Shown piece by piece: positions 9,207 to 18,167 of a stretch of DNA of 28,737 bases (position 1 is the first letter of the stretch; every line of letters begins with the position of its first letter). A program made the position numbers and the translations under genes. The DNA is from Amoebophrya sp. AT5.2 (lineage: Eukaryota; Sar; Dinophyceae; Syndiniales; Amoebophryaceae), in NCBI GenBank assembly GCA_005223375.1, contig RXOD01004105.1, forward strand, positions 1-28,737, in the 5' to 3' direction. The notes under the pieces are model-generated. The model was not told the origin of the DNA, did no database searches, and saw only the letters and a list, made by a program, of their open reading frames with translations.

Positions 9207-10607
9207 TTATAATTCTAGCAACTCTTTCGCTTTCCGCGCCTGGTCTTGTCTTGATAACACATCGAAGTCAACATAATACTTGCACTGTTCAGCCTGTTTC
9301 AGCCTCGTACTTGCATACCTCAACTTGACGAATGGAGGGTACACAAGGAGTCGACCTCTTTCTGATATGTCCCCTGCGGAATTGCCGCGGAAAACGAACT
9401 CGCGCGAGAAGATGAAAACGCCAGCGATGCAACGCGCGTTCGCAGCGTAGCCTCTACCTGGAATTACGCAGATGTACTTATCGATGCTTCCTTTCCAGCC
9501 CTGCCCACACCGTAGCTTCCCATGATACCAGTTCCTATTCATGTCAAAAGTGAGGGCAGATAGTCCAGCACGCGGACTTGCCACTCTCTGAAGACAAGTG
9601 AGTCCCGACAGGGTGACATTGCCCTCCATGCACGTGTCCAAAGGAAAAATCCGCTCCACTTGCAGGTTCAAGGGCGAGTAGAGTCGCTCTGCTAATTCCG
9701 CAACGAAGTCGTTATGACGCTGCAAAAACGGCGTGGCAAGGGCACTGAAGGTATTAACCCACCCTGCCACCGTGTCGTGTCGTAATGACATCCAAAAGTC
9801 CTCTAGTTGAGACCGAACGGTATCCGCGTCGAAACTCGCTAGCTCAACCTGCAGCTTTGTTTTAATCATTTTCATTGCGTCGGCGCTTTTTCCTAGCCGT
9901 GCAAACGCTATCATGTCCGCACCTTCTGCAACGAAAATCCGCCCGACATCGCTGTTCGTTCTGCCGCGCTGGAAAAAAAAACTGTGGGGGTGGCGCTTCC
10001 CCGGAGAAGTGGAGAATTTCATTTCCGCTGCAACCCAGTCGTCGTGGTCCGCTCCTGTGGCACGGTTCCGAGGCTTTCGTAGCAAGATCATGCTCGCGGA
10101 GCCGGAGGGTAAAAGCCGCATTTCGTATTCTGGAATGGTATCGCGCACGCGATCGAGAAGACCAATCTGCGCTTCGCGTCGTAGCCTCATTGAAGCGCGG
10201 TGTTGACTCGGCGACGTAGTCGTCAAATGATCGGTGATCTTGTTGCGATTGACTACATACCCCATGAAGTCCGCGTACCCCTTCCACTCCTCACGCCCGT
10301 AAAACCTATCTGGACTGGCAGGTATGTCAGCTGGACGATGGCCTGCCCTTCCCCATTCTCGAAAGCACTGTCGACTCGTCAGACCGTAGCTCTGAACTAC
10401 TTCCCTGGCCTGCTCAAACCCGAGGAATCGCTTTCTTCGCTTGGGCCGCGTCGACGTTGAGGATGTTCGTATGCTTGCAGGCCGGACTTCCGAACCCGCG
10501 ACAGCAGCGGAGGAAAAGTCTGCAGCCAGCTGCGATTGAAGTTCGAGCTCAGCTACGAAGCTCTTCGTCCTTCGCGAAGCGACTGCAATTTTTCTCCTCG
10601 TCAACAT
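9207..10607 (-). CDS. U5: array-family protein, subtype A, with ExK motif
   Basis: 466 residues from ATG 10605-10607. A longer frame exists to 10652, but only from a GTG. The N-terminus MLTRRKIAVASRRTKSF is strongly basic, with a Ser/Ala-rich segment to about residue 58. The integrase repeat at 61-117 is the diverged A form (FEQAREVV, GLTSRQCFREWGRAG, DFMGY) followed by NRNKITDH. At the motif position it has DDWVAAEMKFS with E195-M-K197, the canonical ExK of PD-(D/E)XK enzymes instead of the QxK of most siblings. The C half has GNVTLSGLTCLQR, FDMNRNW and IDKYIC at 375-380. It is closely related to U9, which matches it through most of the C half. Confidence 0.88.
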   Translation of the reverse strand: MLTRRKIAVASRRTKSFVAELELQSQLAADFSSAAVAGSEVRPASIRTSSTSTRPKRRKRFLGFEQAREVVQSYGLTSRQCFREWGRAGHRPADIPASPDRFYGREEWKGYADFMGYVVNRNKITDHLTTTSPSQHRASMRLRREAQIGLLDRVRDTIPEYEMRLLPSGSASMILLRKPRNRATGADHDDWVAAEMKFSTSPGKRHPHSFFFQRGRTNSDVGRIFVAEGADMIAFARLGKSADAMKMIKTKLQVELASFDADTVRSQLEDFWMSLRHDTVAGWVNTFSALATPFLQRHNDFVAELAERLYSPLNLQVERIFPLDTCMEGNVTLSGLTCLQRVASPRAGLSALTFDMNRNWYHGKLRCGQGWKGSIDKYICVIPGRGYAANARCIAGVFIFSREFVFRGNSAGDISERGRLLVYPPFVKLRYASTRLKQAEQCKYYVDFDVLSRQDQARKAKELLEL

Positions 10608-10653
10608 CCTGTCGTCAACAATGAAGCTGCTTCTCTGACTGCAAGAACTCACC

Positions 10654-10664
10654 CTACCGAGTAT
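10654..10664. promoter_or_regulatory. Candidate shared upstream element of subtype A genes
   Basis: ctaccgagtat lies about 47 bp upstream of the U5 ATG. The same 11 bases occur upstream of U9 at 17788-17798, and the first eight recur at 21351-21358 beyond the A-type gene fragment. It may be a conserved promoter or 5'-leader element, or simply residual duplication homology. Confidence 0.25.
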
Positions 10665-11367
10665 AAAAAGTTCGAGTATCCTTCACAGTCTCTGTGTCGC
10701 TAGTCCTTCTCTCGCCGGAGAAAAGTCACCGGCTTTTAGTACGTCAGGAAGCACGTTAGCTGTCCTGCCACATTTGGCGTCGAAGAGAATAAGCGGGCCA
10801 GTCCGCGCTCATTCCCGACGCCCCGAGGGGTGGCAGCAAGAAGATTGCGATTGGCAGCCATGTCTATTTCTGCGGGCTACACTATCTTCTCGAAGATAGC
10901 TCTTTCGTTCCTACAACCTCAACGTGCAGTGCCATACGTCACGTCTCTCGCCTCGTCACGGCCTCCTACGTACTTCTCGACAACTCCTCAACTCATGCAG
11001 AAGAAAATGCTGTAGCAGATGAACCAGGGACGCGCCAGCCGTCAGTTCTTTCTTGTTGCTCACACAGTTCATTATTTGGAGGTTGATCACCAAGTTCAGT
11101 TATACAGTGTTTACTTATCTTTTCCCGCTAGCTGGTTATAGCTGCTTTCTCGTCGTGCTCCCGCCCAAAGCTGGAGTTACTATAAGCAGTAGCTGCAGTA
11201 ACACACATTCATTAACCGCGCAATGGCGTCGCGGAGCTCCGCGGCCGCGCCAAGGTGAAATCCAATCGAAGCGTGGCGGGCGGCAGCGCGTGCCGCAATT
11301 TTGCCAAACCAGACCTCCTCGTCGTAGAACTAATGATGTTGGCGTACTCACCCCACCTCCTCTTTGT

Positions 11368-11412
11368 TTAGCAGTAGTGGCAGCCCATCCTGCTGAACAC
11401 GGCGTGGTGAGC
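11368..11412 (-). pseudogene. Scrap of the 3' end of an FkbM-like methyltransferase gene
   Basis: On the minus strand, 14 codons and a TAA read AHHAVFSRMGCHYC. This matches the last residues of the gene at 27502, DHAAFSRIGCHYC, and the final 30 bases including the stop differ at one position only. A TAG at 11413-11415 closes the frame upstream, so only a tail remains. Short collinear matches continue beyond the stop in both places, for example gcgtcgcgg, ccgcgccaagg and ggcagcgcg, with altered spacing. It is best explained as a duplicated remnant of the neighbour gene's 3' end. Confidence 0.6.
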
Positions 11413-11455
11413 CTATCCTTGCTTCCATCCATGCTCGTGCTCATGTCGCTTATCT

Positions 11456-12778
11456 TCAAATTCCGAGCAGCCCTTTCGCCTTTGTCAGCCGCTCGTCTTG
11501 GTCCATCTTTTCAAAATCCACAAAAAAACGGCACTGCTCTTGCTGTCTTTGCTTTGTGCAGCCTTGTATTGGCACCACAAAGGGTGGGTAAACGAACAGC
11601 CTCCCACGACGAGAGTGTCCGTTGCCCTTTTCGTCGCGAAAAACGAACTCGCGCGGGAAGATAAAAACGCCTCGAATCAAGCGCGTACTGTCGCTGCTCG
11701 GAGGGTTTCTGATGATGCAGATGTAGCGCTCTACCATTCCTTCCCAGCCTTTTGCCGGTCTCAGCTTTCCGTGTTGCCAGCACCGATTCATGTCGAACGA
11801 ATAGGAAACTCGAGTACGCCGCGTACCAGCGACCCGCTGCAGACAGGGAACGCCGTTCAGCTTGATGTTCCCGAGGCGGCACGCGTCCATCGGAAAAGTT
11901 TTCTCCACTGCCAAGCCAAGTGGGTCGTAGAGCTTTTCTGCGAGGCCCGCCGTGGCTGTATCATGTACCGCAAGAATAGGAGACTCACTGCCGAACTGCG
12001 CGTCCCATGCAGCCAAGCTCTTTCGCTGCCTACGAGCCCACCATGCGTCCAGCGTAACCCGCACATGCTCGGTGGAAAACGGTACAAGCGAAACAACTGT
12101 GTGACTTAATTTCTCCTGCTGCCGGCGCTTTTTCGAAACATCGTCCGAGATCCGTAGCGCGCAGTGCGAAGCGTCATCAGCGAAAAAAATCAATCCCACG
12201 TCGCCGTGAAGGAGCACATCGTAGAAGTCGTACTTTCCCGCTGCCCGATCGCGCCGGCGAACCTTCTCGCTCGCGAAACGGAGCTGGGCAGCAATCCACT
12301 CATCCCGCTGTAGCTCAGTACTGTTCGCTCGCTTCCGCAGCAAGAGCATGCTGGGACAACGTGTTGAGAGGAATCGTGTTTCATACTCTGGCAGTTCGTC
12401 GCGCAGTTTCTGCAACAAAGACGATTGTCCGGCGCTGCGCCGAACCATGGCGCTTCTGTGTGGGCTCGGTGGACGGTCGTCCACCTCATGCCGCTGGCAC
12501 TTCGGTTCGTATCCGAGAAAATCTGCGTAGCCGCTCCAGCCTCTGTCTCCGTAGACTTGGTCGGGACACGACGGAATGTTTCGTGGTCGGTTACCAGTCT
12601 TACTCCACTGCCGGTAGGCGAGAAAGCTGGTGATACCGAGACGTTGAACGTACTCCTTGGCGGCGTTGAAGGGCACAAATCGCGATGGCAGTGAATGGTT
12701 TTTCACTGCAATTCTGGATGCGGCCTGGCGGTTTAGGATGCGGACTGCAACAGCACGGCCCGCGTCGTGGTCTGACAT
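11456..12778 (-). CDS. U6: array-family protein, QxR variant
   Basis: 440 residues from ATG 12776-12778. The N-terminus MSDHDAGRAVAVRILNRQAASR is less typical of a presequence because Asp residues come first, though a basic stretch follows. The integrase repeat lies at 34-90 (FNAAKEYV, WSKTGNRP, GWSGYADFLGYE). The helix and strands EYETRFLS, PSMLLLRKR lead to DEWIAAQLRFAS with Q165-L-R167, so the conserved Lys is Arg. Next are DVGLIFFADD and AWWARRQRKS, then a C half with GNIKLNGVPCLQR (Pro where siblings have Arg), FDMNRCW, MVERYIC, RGVFIFPREFVF and RLFVYPPF. It lies between C-type U7 and A-type U5. I cannot assign it to subtype A, B or C. Confidence 0.88.
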   Translation of the reverse strand: MSDHDAGRAVAVRILNRQAASRIAVKNHSLPSRFVPFNAAKEYVQRLGITSFLAYRQWSKTGNRPRNIPSCPDQVYGDRGWSGYADFLGYEPKCQRHEVDDRPPSPHRSAMVRRSAGQSSLLQKLRDELPEYETRFLSTRCPSMLLLRKRANSTELQRDEWIAAQLRFASEKVRRRDRAAGKYDFYDVLLHGDVGLIFFADDASHCALRISDDVSKKRRQQEKLSHTVVSLVPFSTEHVRVTLDAWWARRQRKSLAAWDAQFGSESPILAVHDTATAGLAEKLYDPLGLAVEKTFPMDACRLGNIKLNGVPCLQRVAGTRRTRVSYSFDMNRCWQHGKLRPAKGWEGMVERYICIIRNPPSSDSTRLIRGVFIFPREFVFRDEKGNGHSRRGRLFVYPPFVVPIQGCTKQRQQEQCRFFVDFEKMDQDERLTKAKGLLGI

Positions 12779-13055
12779 CTTACTATGGCTCCTTTTTCCG
12801 ATTTCTGGCGTAGCAGGCTGTTTAAAACAACTCTAACATGTGTTATCGGTAAAAATGTTTTTTTGTCCACATTGTATTGCTAAGACTGTGGATTCCGCTT
12901 TTTACAGCTAGTTTACGGCTATACTCTCCTTGACGAAACCTTTTCTGTCACTCAGAATTCTTATTTCGCGAGGTTGACAAAACACGCCATCAGGCTGGCA
13001 CAACATACTTGCTTAGAGTTAGACCTTGCTTCGTCTGTCGCATCTAGCAATTGAT

Positions 13056-14438
13056 TCATTCTTCGGCAACATCAGAATCGTTACCCAGAAGCTGTTTCAC
13101 TTTGGAAAGCTGCTCCATCCTGCTCATTTTCTCGAAATCCACAAAAAATTGCTGTTGCTCTTTCTGTCGAGCTTTTGACTTCACGTTTCCCGGTACTGAG
13201 CACGGAGGATAAACGAGGAGTCGCCCCCTGTGCGACCGCTCCTCGCCTTCGTCACTGCGGAACACGAAGTCCGGCGGGAAGATGAAAGCTCCGAAGAGTG
13301 TCACACTACCCTGGTCGGCGGGCTTCGCGATCACGCAGATGTAGCGCTCGACGCTGCCCTGCCATCCTTTCCCGCGTCGCTGCTTGCCGCCGGTCGAGAT
13401 CTTGTTTACGTCAAAAAAACTGCTCCAGCGTGACTGCTTTCCCACGCTTCGATCGTGGGTACGCGCAACGCGCTGCAAGCACCGCACACCGGAGAGCATG
13501 AGATTGCCGTCCATGCATGTCTCCAGTGAACAAATCTTCTCGATCTGCAGTCCTAATGGCTCGTACACAAGTTTGCACATTTCAGCAGCTACTCTCTCGT
13601 GATGCAGATGCCGCGGCGCTTCCGCGCAAAACCGCTCGAGCCAAAATTTGGTACTGCCCCAATGCATGCCGCTATCGCTTCGACACCATGAACGCAAAGT
13701 GGCAAATACCTGCTCATTATCAAACGCACCCAACTGGACTGCAACGCGATTGCATGTGCCGTTGCGCCTCACTTGCTCGACGTCGCGCGCTCGATTCAAA
13801 GTCACCTCGGATCCATCATCCGAAAGAAAAACGATGCCCGAATCGCTACTCTGGTCTATTCGATAGAATGTCGTCTCCTTCTTGCGAGGCCGCGTTTCCG
13901 CCTGTCGCAGCCCTGCGATCTTGACATGTACTGCGACCCAAGCGTCCTTCAATTTTTCTGCAGCTCCAGTCAATGCCCGCGGACGTACAAGCATCACCGT
14001 TGGATACGACGCCGATAGAATGCGCACCTCCAGATCAGGCACGATTTTCGTCAGCTTCTCCATGAAAGTCATGCGCACAGCAATGCAGCGGTGCCTTGCT
14101 CCCCGCACAGACGTGCTATGTTGCGTTCTTTCCTCCGCGAAACCTCCTCTGATTCTGTCGTACTTCGACGGCGTGTATCCGAGGAAGTCAGGATATCCTT
14201 GCCAGCCACGTGCATAGTAGACGGCTTCAGGACGCGCCGGGATATGCGGCGGCCGCATTCCTGCTACACTCCACACGTGAAACTCAAGGCTCGTCTTAAA
14301 CGTCGTGCCGCATGTGCGCATGTACTCTTTCGCTTCGGCGAAGGGTAGAAACCGCTTTTGCGTTCGGCGAGGTCGCACGTTCTGTGCATGGCATGTCGCG
14401 AGCCAGCGTCTCTGCGCGATACGCATGTTCATGACCAT
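13056..14438 (-). CDS. U7: array-family protein, subtype C, QxK replaced by HxK
   Basis: 460 residues. A frame reaches 14444 from TTG, and ATG 14436-14438 is the first Met. MVMNMRIAQRRWLATCHAQ is a good mitochondrial-style presequence with an RRW/LAT context. The integrase repeat at 30-88 (FAEAKEYM, WSVAGMRP, GWQGYPDFLGY) is followed by RIRGGF, shared with U3a. The strand motif reads DAWVAVHVKIAG with H171-V-K173, losing Gln/Glu. The C half has CSLETCMDGNLMLSGVRC, FDVNK, GGKQRRGKGWQGSVERYIC and GAFIFPPDFVF. A short acidic tail, NDSDVAEE, extends past the usual QLLG end. The U8 stop is 368 bp upstream of this start. Confidence 0.87.
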   Translation of the reverse strand: MVMNMRIAQRRWLATCHAQNVRPRRTQKRFLPFAEAKEYMRTCGTTFKTSLEFHVWSVAGMRPPHIPARPEAVYYARGWQGYPDFLGYTPSKYDRIRGGFAEERTQHSTSVRGARHRCIAVRMTFMEKLTKIVPDLEVRILSASYPTVMLVRPRALTGAAEKLKDAWVAVHVKIAGLRQAETRPRKKETTFYRIDQSSDSGIVFLSDDGSEVTLNRARDVEQVRRNGTCNRVAVQLGAFDNEQVFATLRSWCRSDSGMHWGSTKFWLERFCAEAPRHLHHERVAAEMCKLVYEPLGLQIEKICSLETCMDGNLMLSGVRCLQRVARTHDRSVGKQSRWSSFFDVNKISTGGKQRRGKGWQGSVERYICVIAKPADQGSVTLFGAFIFPPDFVFRSDEGEERSHRGRLLVYPPCSVPGNVKSKARQKEQQQFFVDFEKMSRMEQLSKVKQLLGNDSDVAEE

Positions 14439-14806
14439 TTGCAATTCGAATTCCTGGCCGCACTACTAGAGACGCTTCCTGTCCACTAATCCAGATTTCG
14501 TTTCGGAAACAGTAGTCATTTACGAGCATATTTGCGATACCGGAGCATCAGGTGCCTCTCCGGAAACGCTCTGGCAATGAATTAGCTGAAAAAATATAGA
14601 ATGCTTGCCATCTTTCCCGCGCGTGTTTTGTCTTTGTGCATGATTTCCCTGCTGTGCTACCCTCACGACTCTCCTACTGAAAGAAACAAATCATTTTTGC
14701 AATCGCGCTATCAGTCGCCCCTGTCCCTCGCCCTTGCGGAAATCGTGGATGTTCGTTGGGCCTTATTTGATTCTGGGTGTAAGTCGCAGACAATTGCATA
14801 ACAGCA
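14439..14806. other. Spacer between U8 and U7
   Basis: No gene, RNA or repeat is recognised in this stretch. Frames on either strand are short and without family motifs. Confidence 0.4.
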
Positions 14807-16177
14807 CTACTCCGATTTTGGTTTTGCCATCGTTGCTTCTCCTGAAGTCCCGAGCAGTTTTCTGGTCCTCGCTTGCTGAGTGGCCTTATCCATTGTCTCA
14901 AAATCCACATAGTATTCAAGCTGGGCGGCCTGCTGCTCTCTCGACCTTGCAGACACAGGTCTCAGAAAAGGAGGGTAAAGTGCTAGGCGCCCTCGCCGAA
15001 CCAGAGCTCCACCCGACTCCTGTCTGTTCTGAAAAACTACCTCGGGCGGCAGAATGTAAATTCCCCGTATTTCTGCACTTCTTCCCGACAAGTTATCCTC
15101 GATAATGCAAATGTACCGCTCCACGGATCCGCGCCAAGCATCCCCCCTGCGCCGCACATCGTTGTCGAAAACGAAGCAGTAGCAAAGCCGGAAGGAGTGC
15201 CTGTGACTGAGCCTCTGCAGGCAACGCACCCCTGAAAGCAACAGGTTTCCGTGCAATGGCGTGTCGAGTGGAAATATTCGCTGCACCCGCAAGCCTGCCG
15301 GTTCGTAAACAGTGCTGCGCAGCTCATGCACCGCGACATCGTGCCGCTCTCGAGTGCTGAAAGCTCTCTTGTTTAGAATTGCGTTCCAGGCAGCGACGCT
15401 GTCTCGCCGGGAATTCTCCCACCAGTCCGTGAGGGTTGCGCGCAGGGAGGGCAGATCGAAGTCCGGCAGATCAAACGATAGCGTGCTGAATTTCTCCAGA
15501 CTTCCGGGCCGGTTGGGCAACTCGGACACCCGCTTCGGCAAGAGCGACTTAGCCTCGTCACACACGAAGAGCAGGCCGACGTCATCGTGGCGCAGCACAT
15601 CCTGGTAGACGAACTTGCCATGATTCTCGCAATATTTGGAGCTAGCGCTCGCGAATTTCATCTGTACGGCAATCCAGGCGTCAGGTGTTTCCGCACAATC
15701 GGAATCTTCGTTTTGCTTCTTACGTAGCAAAATCATACTCGGCCATGACGCGGAAAAGCAGAGCATGTCAAAATCCGGCAGGCCGCTTTCAAGCTCATTC
15801 ATCAGGCACTCTTGTGCTGCACTACGTCGCACCATAGCGGCACGACGCGCCCTGGCAGTGTGCTGACATTTTGGCCGCTCGCTGCTCTGGGCCACGCGCA
15901 ACTTTGCCTTCTCGTTACCCAGAAAGTCCGCAAAGCCCTTCCATCCATGTCCTGCGTAGGCCAAGTCCGGGTTTGAGGGTATGTGCTGCGGCCGCCGTCC
16001 AGAAGCACACCAGAGGCGGTATTCGCTTGTCGTTTTTAGGTTCTCGCCACAGTTCTGAATGTAGTCTTTCGCCTCCTCGAGGCGCAAGAAGCGAGCATTA
16101 AGCGGTCGTATCTTCTTTGCCCCCCGGAAAACGGAACGCGGAGCAGTCAGCTTCACGGAGCCACAAGACCCCCGCAT
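14807..16177 (-). CDS. U8: array-family protein, subtype B
   Basis: 456 residues from ATG 16175-16177. The same frame is open to 16282 but only from TTG. The N-terminus MRGSCGSVKLTAPRSVFRGAKK is basic and without acidic residues, presequence-like. The integrase repeat at 30-88 (LEEAKDYI, WCASGRRP, GHGWKGFADFLGN) shares AYAGHGW and FLGN with U4. The strand motif is DAWIAVQMKFASAS with Q172-M-K174 intact, then DVGLLFVCD. The C half has GNLLLSGVRCLQR, FDNDV (the B-type replacement for FDMNK), a RRGDAWRGSVERYIC block and IYILPPEVVF. The C-terminus is extended by about 13 residues (SGEATMAKPKSE) past RKLLG. It stands directly downstream of A-type U9, as U4 does of U5. Confidence 0.88.
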   Translation of the reverse strand: MRGSCGSVKLTAPRSVFRGAKKIRPLNARFLRLEEAKDYIQNCGENLKTTSEYRLWCASGRRPQHIPSNPDLAYAGHGWKGFADFLGNEKAKLRVAQSSERPKCQHTARARRAAMVRRSAAQECLMNELESGLPDFDMLCFSASWPSMILLRKKQNEDSDCAETPDAWIAVQMKFASASSKYCENHGKFVYQDVLRHDDVGLLFVCDEAKSLLPKRVSELPNRPGSLEKFSTLSFDLPDFDLPSLRATLTDWWENSRRDSVAAWNAILNKRAFSTRERHDVAVHELRSTVYEPAGLRVQRIFPLDTPLHGNLLLSGVRCLQRLSHRHSFRLCYCFVFDNDVRRRGDAWRGSVERYICIIEDNLSGRSAEIRGIYILPPEVVFQNRQESGGALVRRGRLALYPPFLRPVSARSREQQAAQLEYYVDFETMDKATQQARTRKLLGTSGEATMAKPKSE

Positions 16178-16406
16178 AATTTTCTCAGGCGGTATTCCAT
16201 GACAATTTACGATGAGGTTTTGTCCCACGATGTCCTTGGGAATATCCTCGAAATCGGACGACTGGAGGCTTGTGAAAACCAAACAGCCCGACCGCTGTCC
16301 ACCTCTCTCGTTTGTTGCCGTACTGTAACTTAAACCAGCACTGTTTCGTCGAAAACCTCCGACTTACAAGCCGGCTGTGTGCACCCACCGGAAATCAAAT
16401 GGTTTC

Positions 16407-17693
16407 TTAAAACCCTAACAGGCTCGAGGCTTTCTGGGCTTGTTCTTCTTTGGTCATTGCCTCAAAATCTACAAAATACTCACATTGCTCAGCCTGCTTC
16501 GATCTCGCAGACGCATACCTCAGTCGAACAAACGGAGGGTACACGAGAAGCCGACCCCTTTCAGAGTTTTCGTGTGTACGATTGCCGCGAAACACGAAAT
16601 CACGCGGGAAAATGAAAACGCCAGCGACCGATCGCGCGTTGCCTGCATATCCCTTTCCAGGTACGACGCAGATGTACCGCTCCACACTCCCTTGCCAACC
16701 GCGTCCGCATCGCAATTTCCCATGGTGCCAGTTCCTGTTCATATCAAAAGTCAGCGCCGACTGCCCGGCCCTCCGACTTGCCACCCTCTGCAAACACGTC
16801 AGACCCGAAACCCTGATATTTCCTTCCATGCACGTGTCCAGGGGAAAAATTCGCTCAACTTGCAGGTTCAAGGGCTCATAAATTCGCTCCGCTATTGCTG
16901 CCGCAAAATCCTTCTGGCGCTGTAGAAAGGGTGACGCGAAGGCATTGAACGCACGGTCCCATCCAGTCACATTATCGTGTCGCAACGTCGTCCAAAAGGC
17001 GTGCAGTCGTGACCGCACCGCATCTACATCGAAGCTCGCTAGCTCGATGCGAACTTTGTGCGTGCCCAATTTCGTGTCGTTGCACTTCCCAGTCTGGGCA
17101 AACGCAATTTTTTGCGCCCCTTCTGCAAGAAAAATCCGCCCGACGTCGCCACCCGCTTTGCCGCCATGAAAATAAAAGGTGTTGGGACCGCGCTTCGCCG
17201 GAGAGTTGGAAAACCGCATTTCCGCAGCGACCCATTTGTCGTCTTCCGCAGCAAGCCTCCTGTTCCGAAGCAAAATTATGCTTGAGCCGCCGGAAGGTAG
17301 GAGCCGCATCTCGTATTCTGGAATGGTCTCGCGCACGCGATCGAGAAGGCCAGTTTGCGCTTCTCGTCGTAGCGTCATCGAAGCGCGGTGTTGAGTTGGC
17401 GGCACTCGCGTAAAGTGGTCGGTAATTTTGTTGCGATTGACTTCATATCCCAGGAAATCCGCGAAACCCTGCCAGCCCTGACTCGCGTAGAATCTATCTG
17501 GACTGGAGGGCACTGCTGCTGGACGCCGCCCTGCCTTTCCCCAATCACGGAAGCGCTGTCGGCTGGGTAGACGATACGTTCGGACGAGTTTTCGTGCTTC
17601 CTCGAATGGCAGAAACTGGTTTAGCCGGGACACAGCGGCTGAGGTAGAGAAGTGGCGAAATCCAGAAAGCGCCTGAAGAGAACTCCCCCGCAT
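16407..17693 (-). CDS. U9: array-family protein, subtype A, ExR variant
   Basis: 428 residues from ATG 17691-17693. MRGSSLQALSGFRHFSTSAAVSR is a textbook-looking mitochondrial presequence with R.F/ST. The integrase repeat at 27-83 has the A-type form (FEEARKLV, PSRQRFRDWGKAGRRP, GFADFLGYE) followed by NRNKITDH as in U5. The motif is DKWVAAEMRFS with E158-M-R160: Glu is kept but Lys has become Arg. The C half has GNIRVSGLTCLQR, FDMNRNW, SVERYIC and GVFIFPRDFVF. It matches U5 closely through most of its length. Its first part and upstream flank also survive as a broken copy at 21051-21245. The candidate element ctaccgagtat lies about 95 bp upstream. Confidence 0.89.
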   Translation of the reverse strand: MRGSSLQALSGFRHFSTSAAVSRLNQFLPFEEARKLVRTYRLPSRQRFRDWGKAGRRPAAVPSSPDRFYASQGWQGFADFLGYEVNRNKITDHFTRVPPTQHRASMTLRREAQTGLLDRVRETIPEYEMRLLPSGGSSIILLRNRRLAAEDDKWVAAEMRFSNSPAKRGPNTFYFHGGKAGGDVGRIFLAEGAQKIAFAQTGKCNDTKLGTHKVRIELASFDVDAVRSRLHAFWTTLRHDNVTGWDRAFNAFASPFLQRQKDFAAAIAERIYEPLNLQVERIFPLDTCMEGNIRVSGLTCLQRVASRRAGQSALTFDMNRNWHHGKLRCGRGWQGSVERYICVVPGKGYAGNARSVAGVFIFPRDFVFRGNRTHENSERGRLLVYPPFVRLRYASARSKQAEQCEYFVDFEAMTKEEQAQKASSLLGF

Positions 17694-18167
17694 CTTGACC
17701 TTCTACACGTGAAGTCACCTCGCGTACGGCAGCGCATGGCAAAGCGAGACGTAAAACGCAAAAAGGCAGGTCAGCAATATGGCTTTGCTACCGAGTATCA
17801 CTAGTGCTTCATAGGAGCTGACCTCATCTCTCAGTCCGCTCTAGGAACGCGTCGCCTTTTCATTCATCGGCGGTTCTCTCTGTCGAGCATCAAAAGACTC
17901 GCCCCTCTCTCGTCATGCGTGGTTGCGAAGGTTTCGCAGGTACAAAATTCTCAAAATTCATGTGCGGAACGATTGCAGGCTCATCGCGTTTTTTTCAGTT
18001 GCTGAGCTGAAAGAGGCTAGCCAAAACGCTTCTTAGTTTTGGTTTAGGTTCGCCGAGCTGTGCAAATCTGATCATCGCAAAAAAGGTCCAGCGAGTTAGG
18101 CGTTCGACGAACCCCAGTCCATACGCAAGGGCAGTTTCGTCTTCGTCGGAAAGAAAGAATCACATAG
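17694..18167. other. Spacer between U10 and U9
   Basis: The part next to U9 is homologous in places to the flank of the A-type fragment near 21245-21360, including ctaccgag. The rest shows no gene or recognised element. Confidence 0.4.
17788..17798. promoter_or_regulatory. Candidate shared upstream element of subtype A genes (U9 copy)
   Basis: ctaccgagtat lies about 95 bp before the U9 ATG and is identical over 11 bases to the element upstream of U5. Its function is not known. Confidence 0.25.

Larger units (their letters stand above)
10608..11455. other. Long spacer between U6 and U5
   Basis: This 848-bp gap is the longest inside the array. It holds the ctaccgag element near U5 and the methyltransferase-like 3' scrap at 11368-11412, both annotated separately. 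A plus-strand frame with ATG at 10860 encodes 51 residues ending in FSTTPQLMQKKML. It looks presequence-like but leads to nothing recognisable. Confidence 0.5.

Noticed and set aside
10860..11015. 51-residue plus-strand frame with a presequence-like sequence ending FSTTPQLMQKKML
   Set aside because: Too short, no downstream domain in frame, and no matching gene on this strand.
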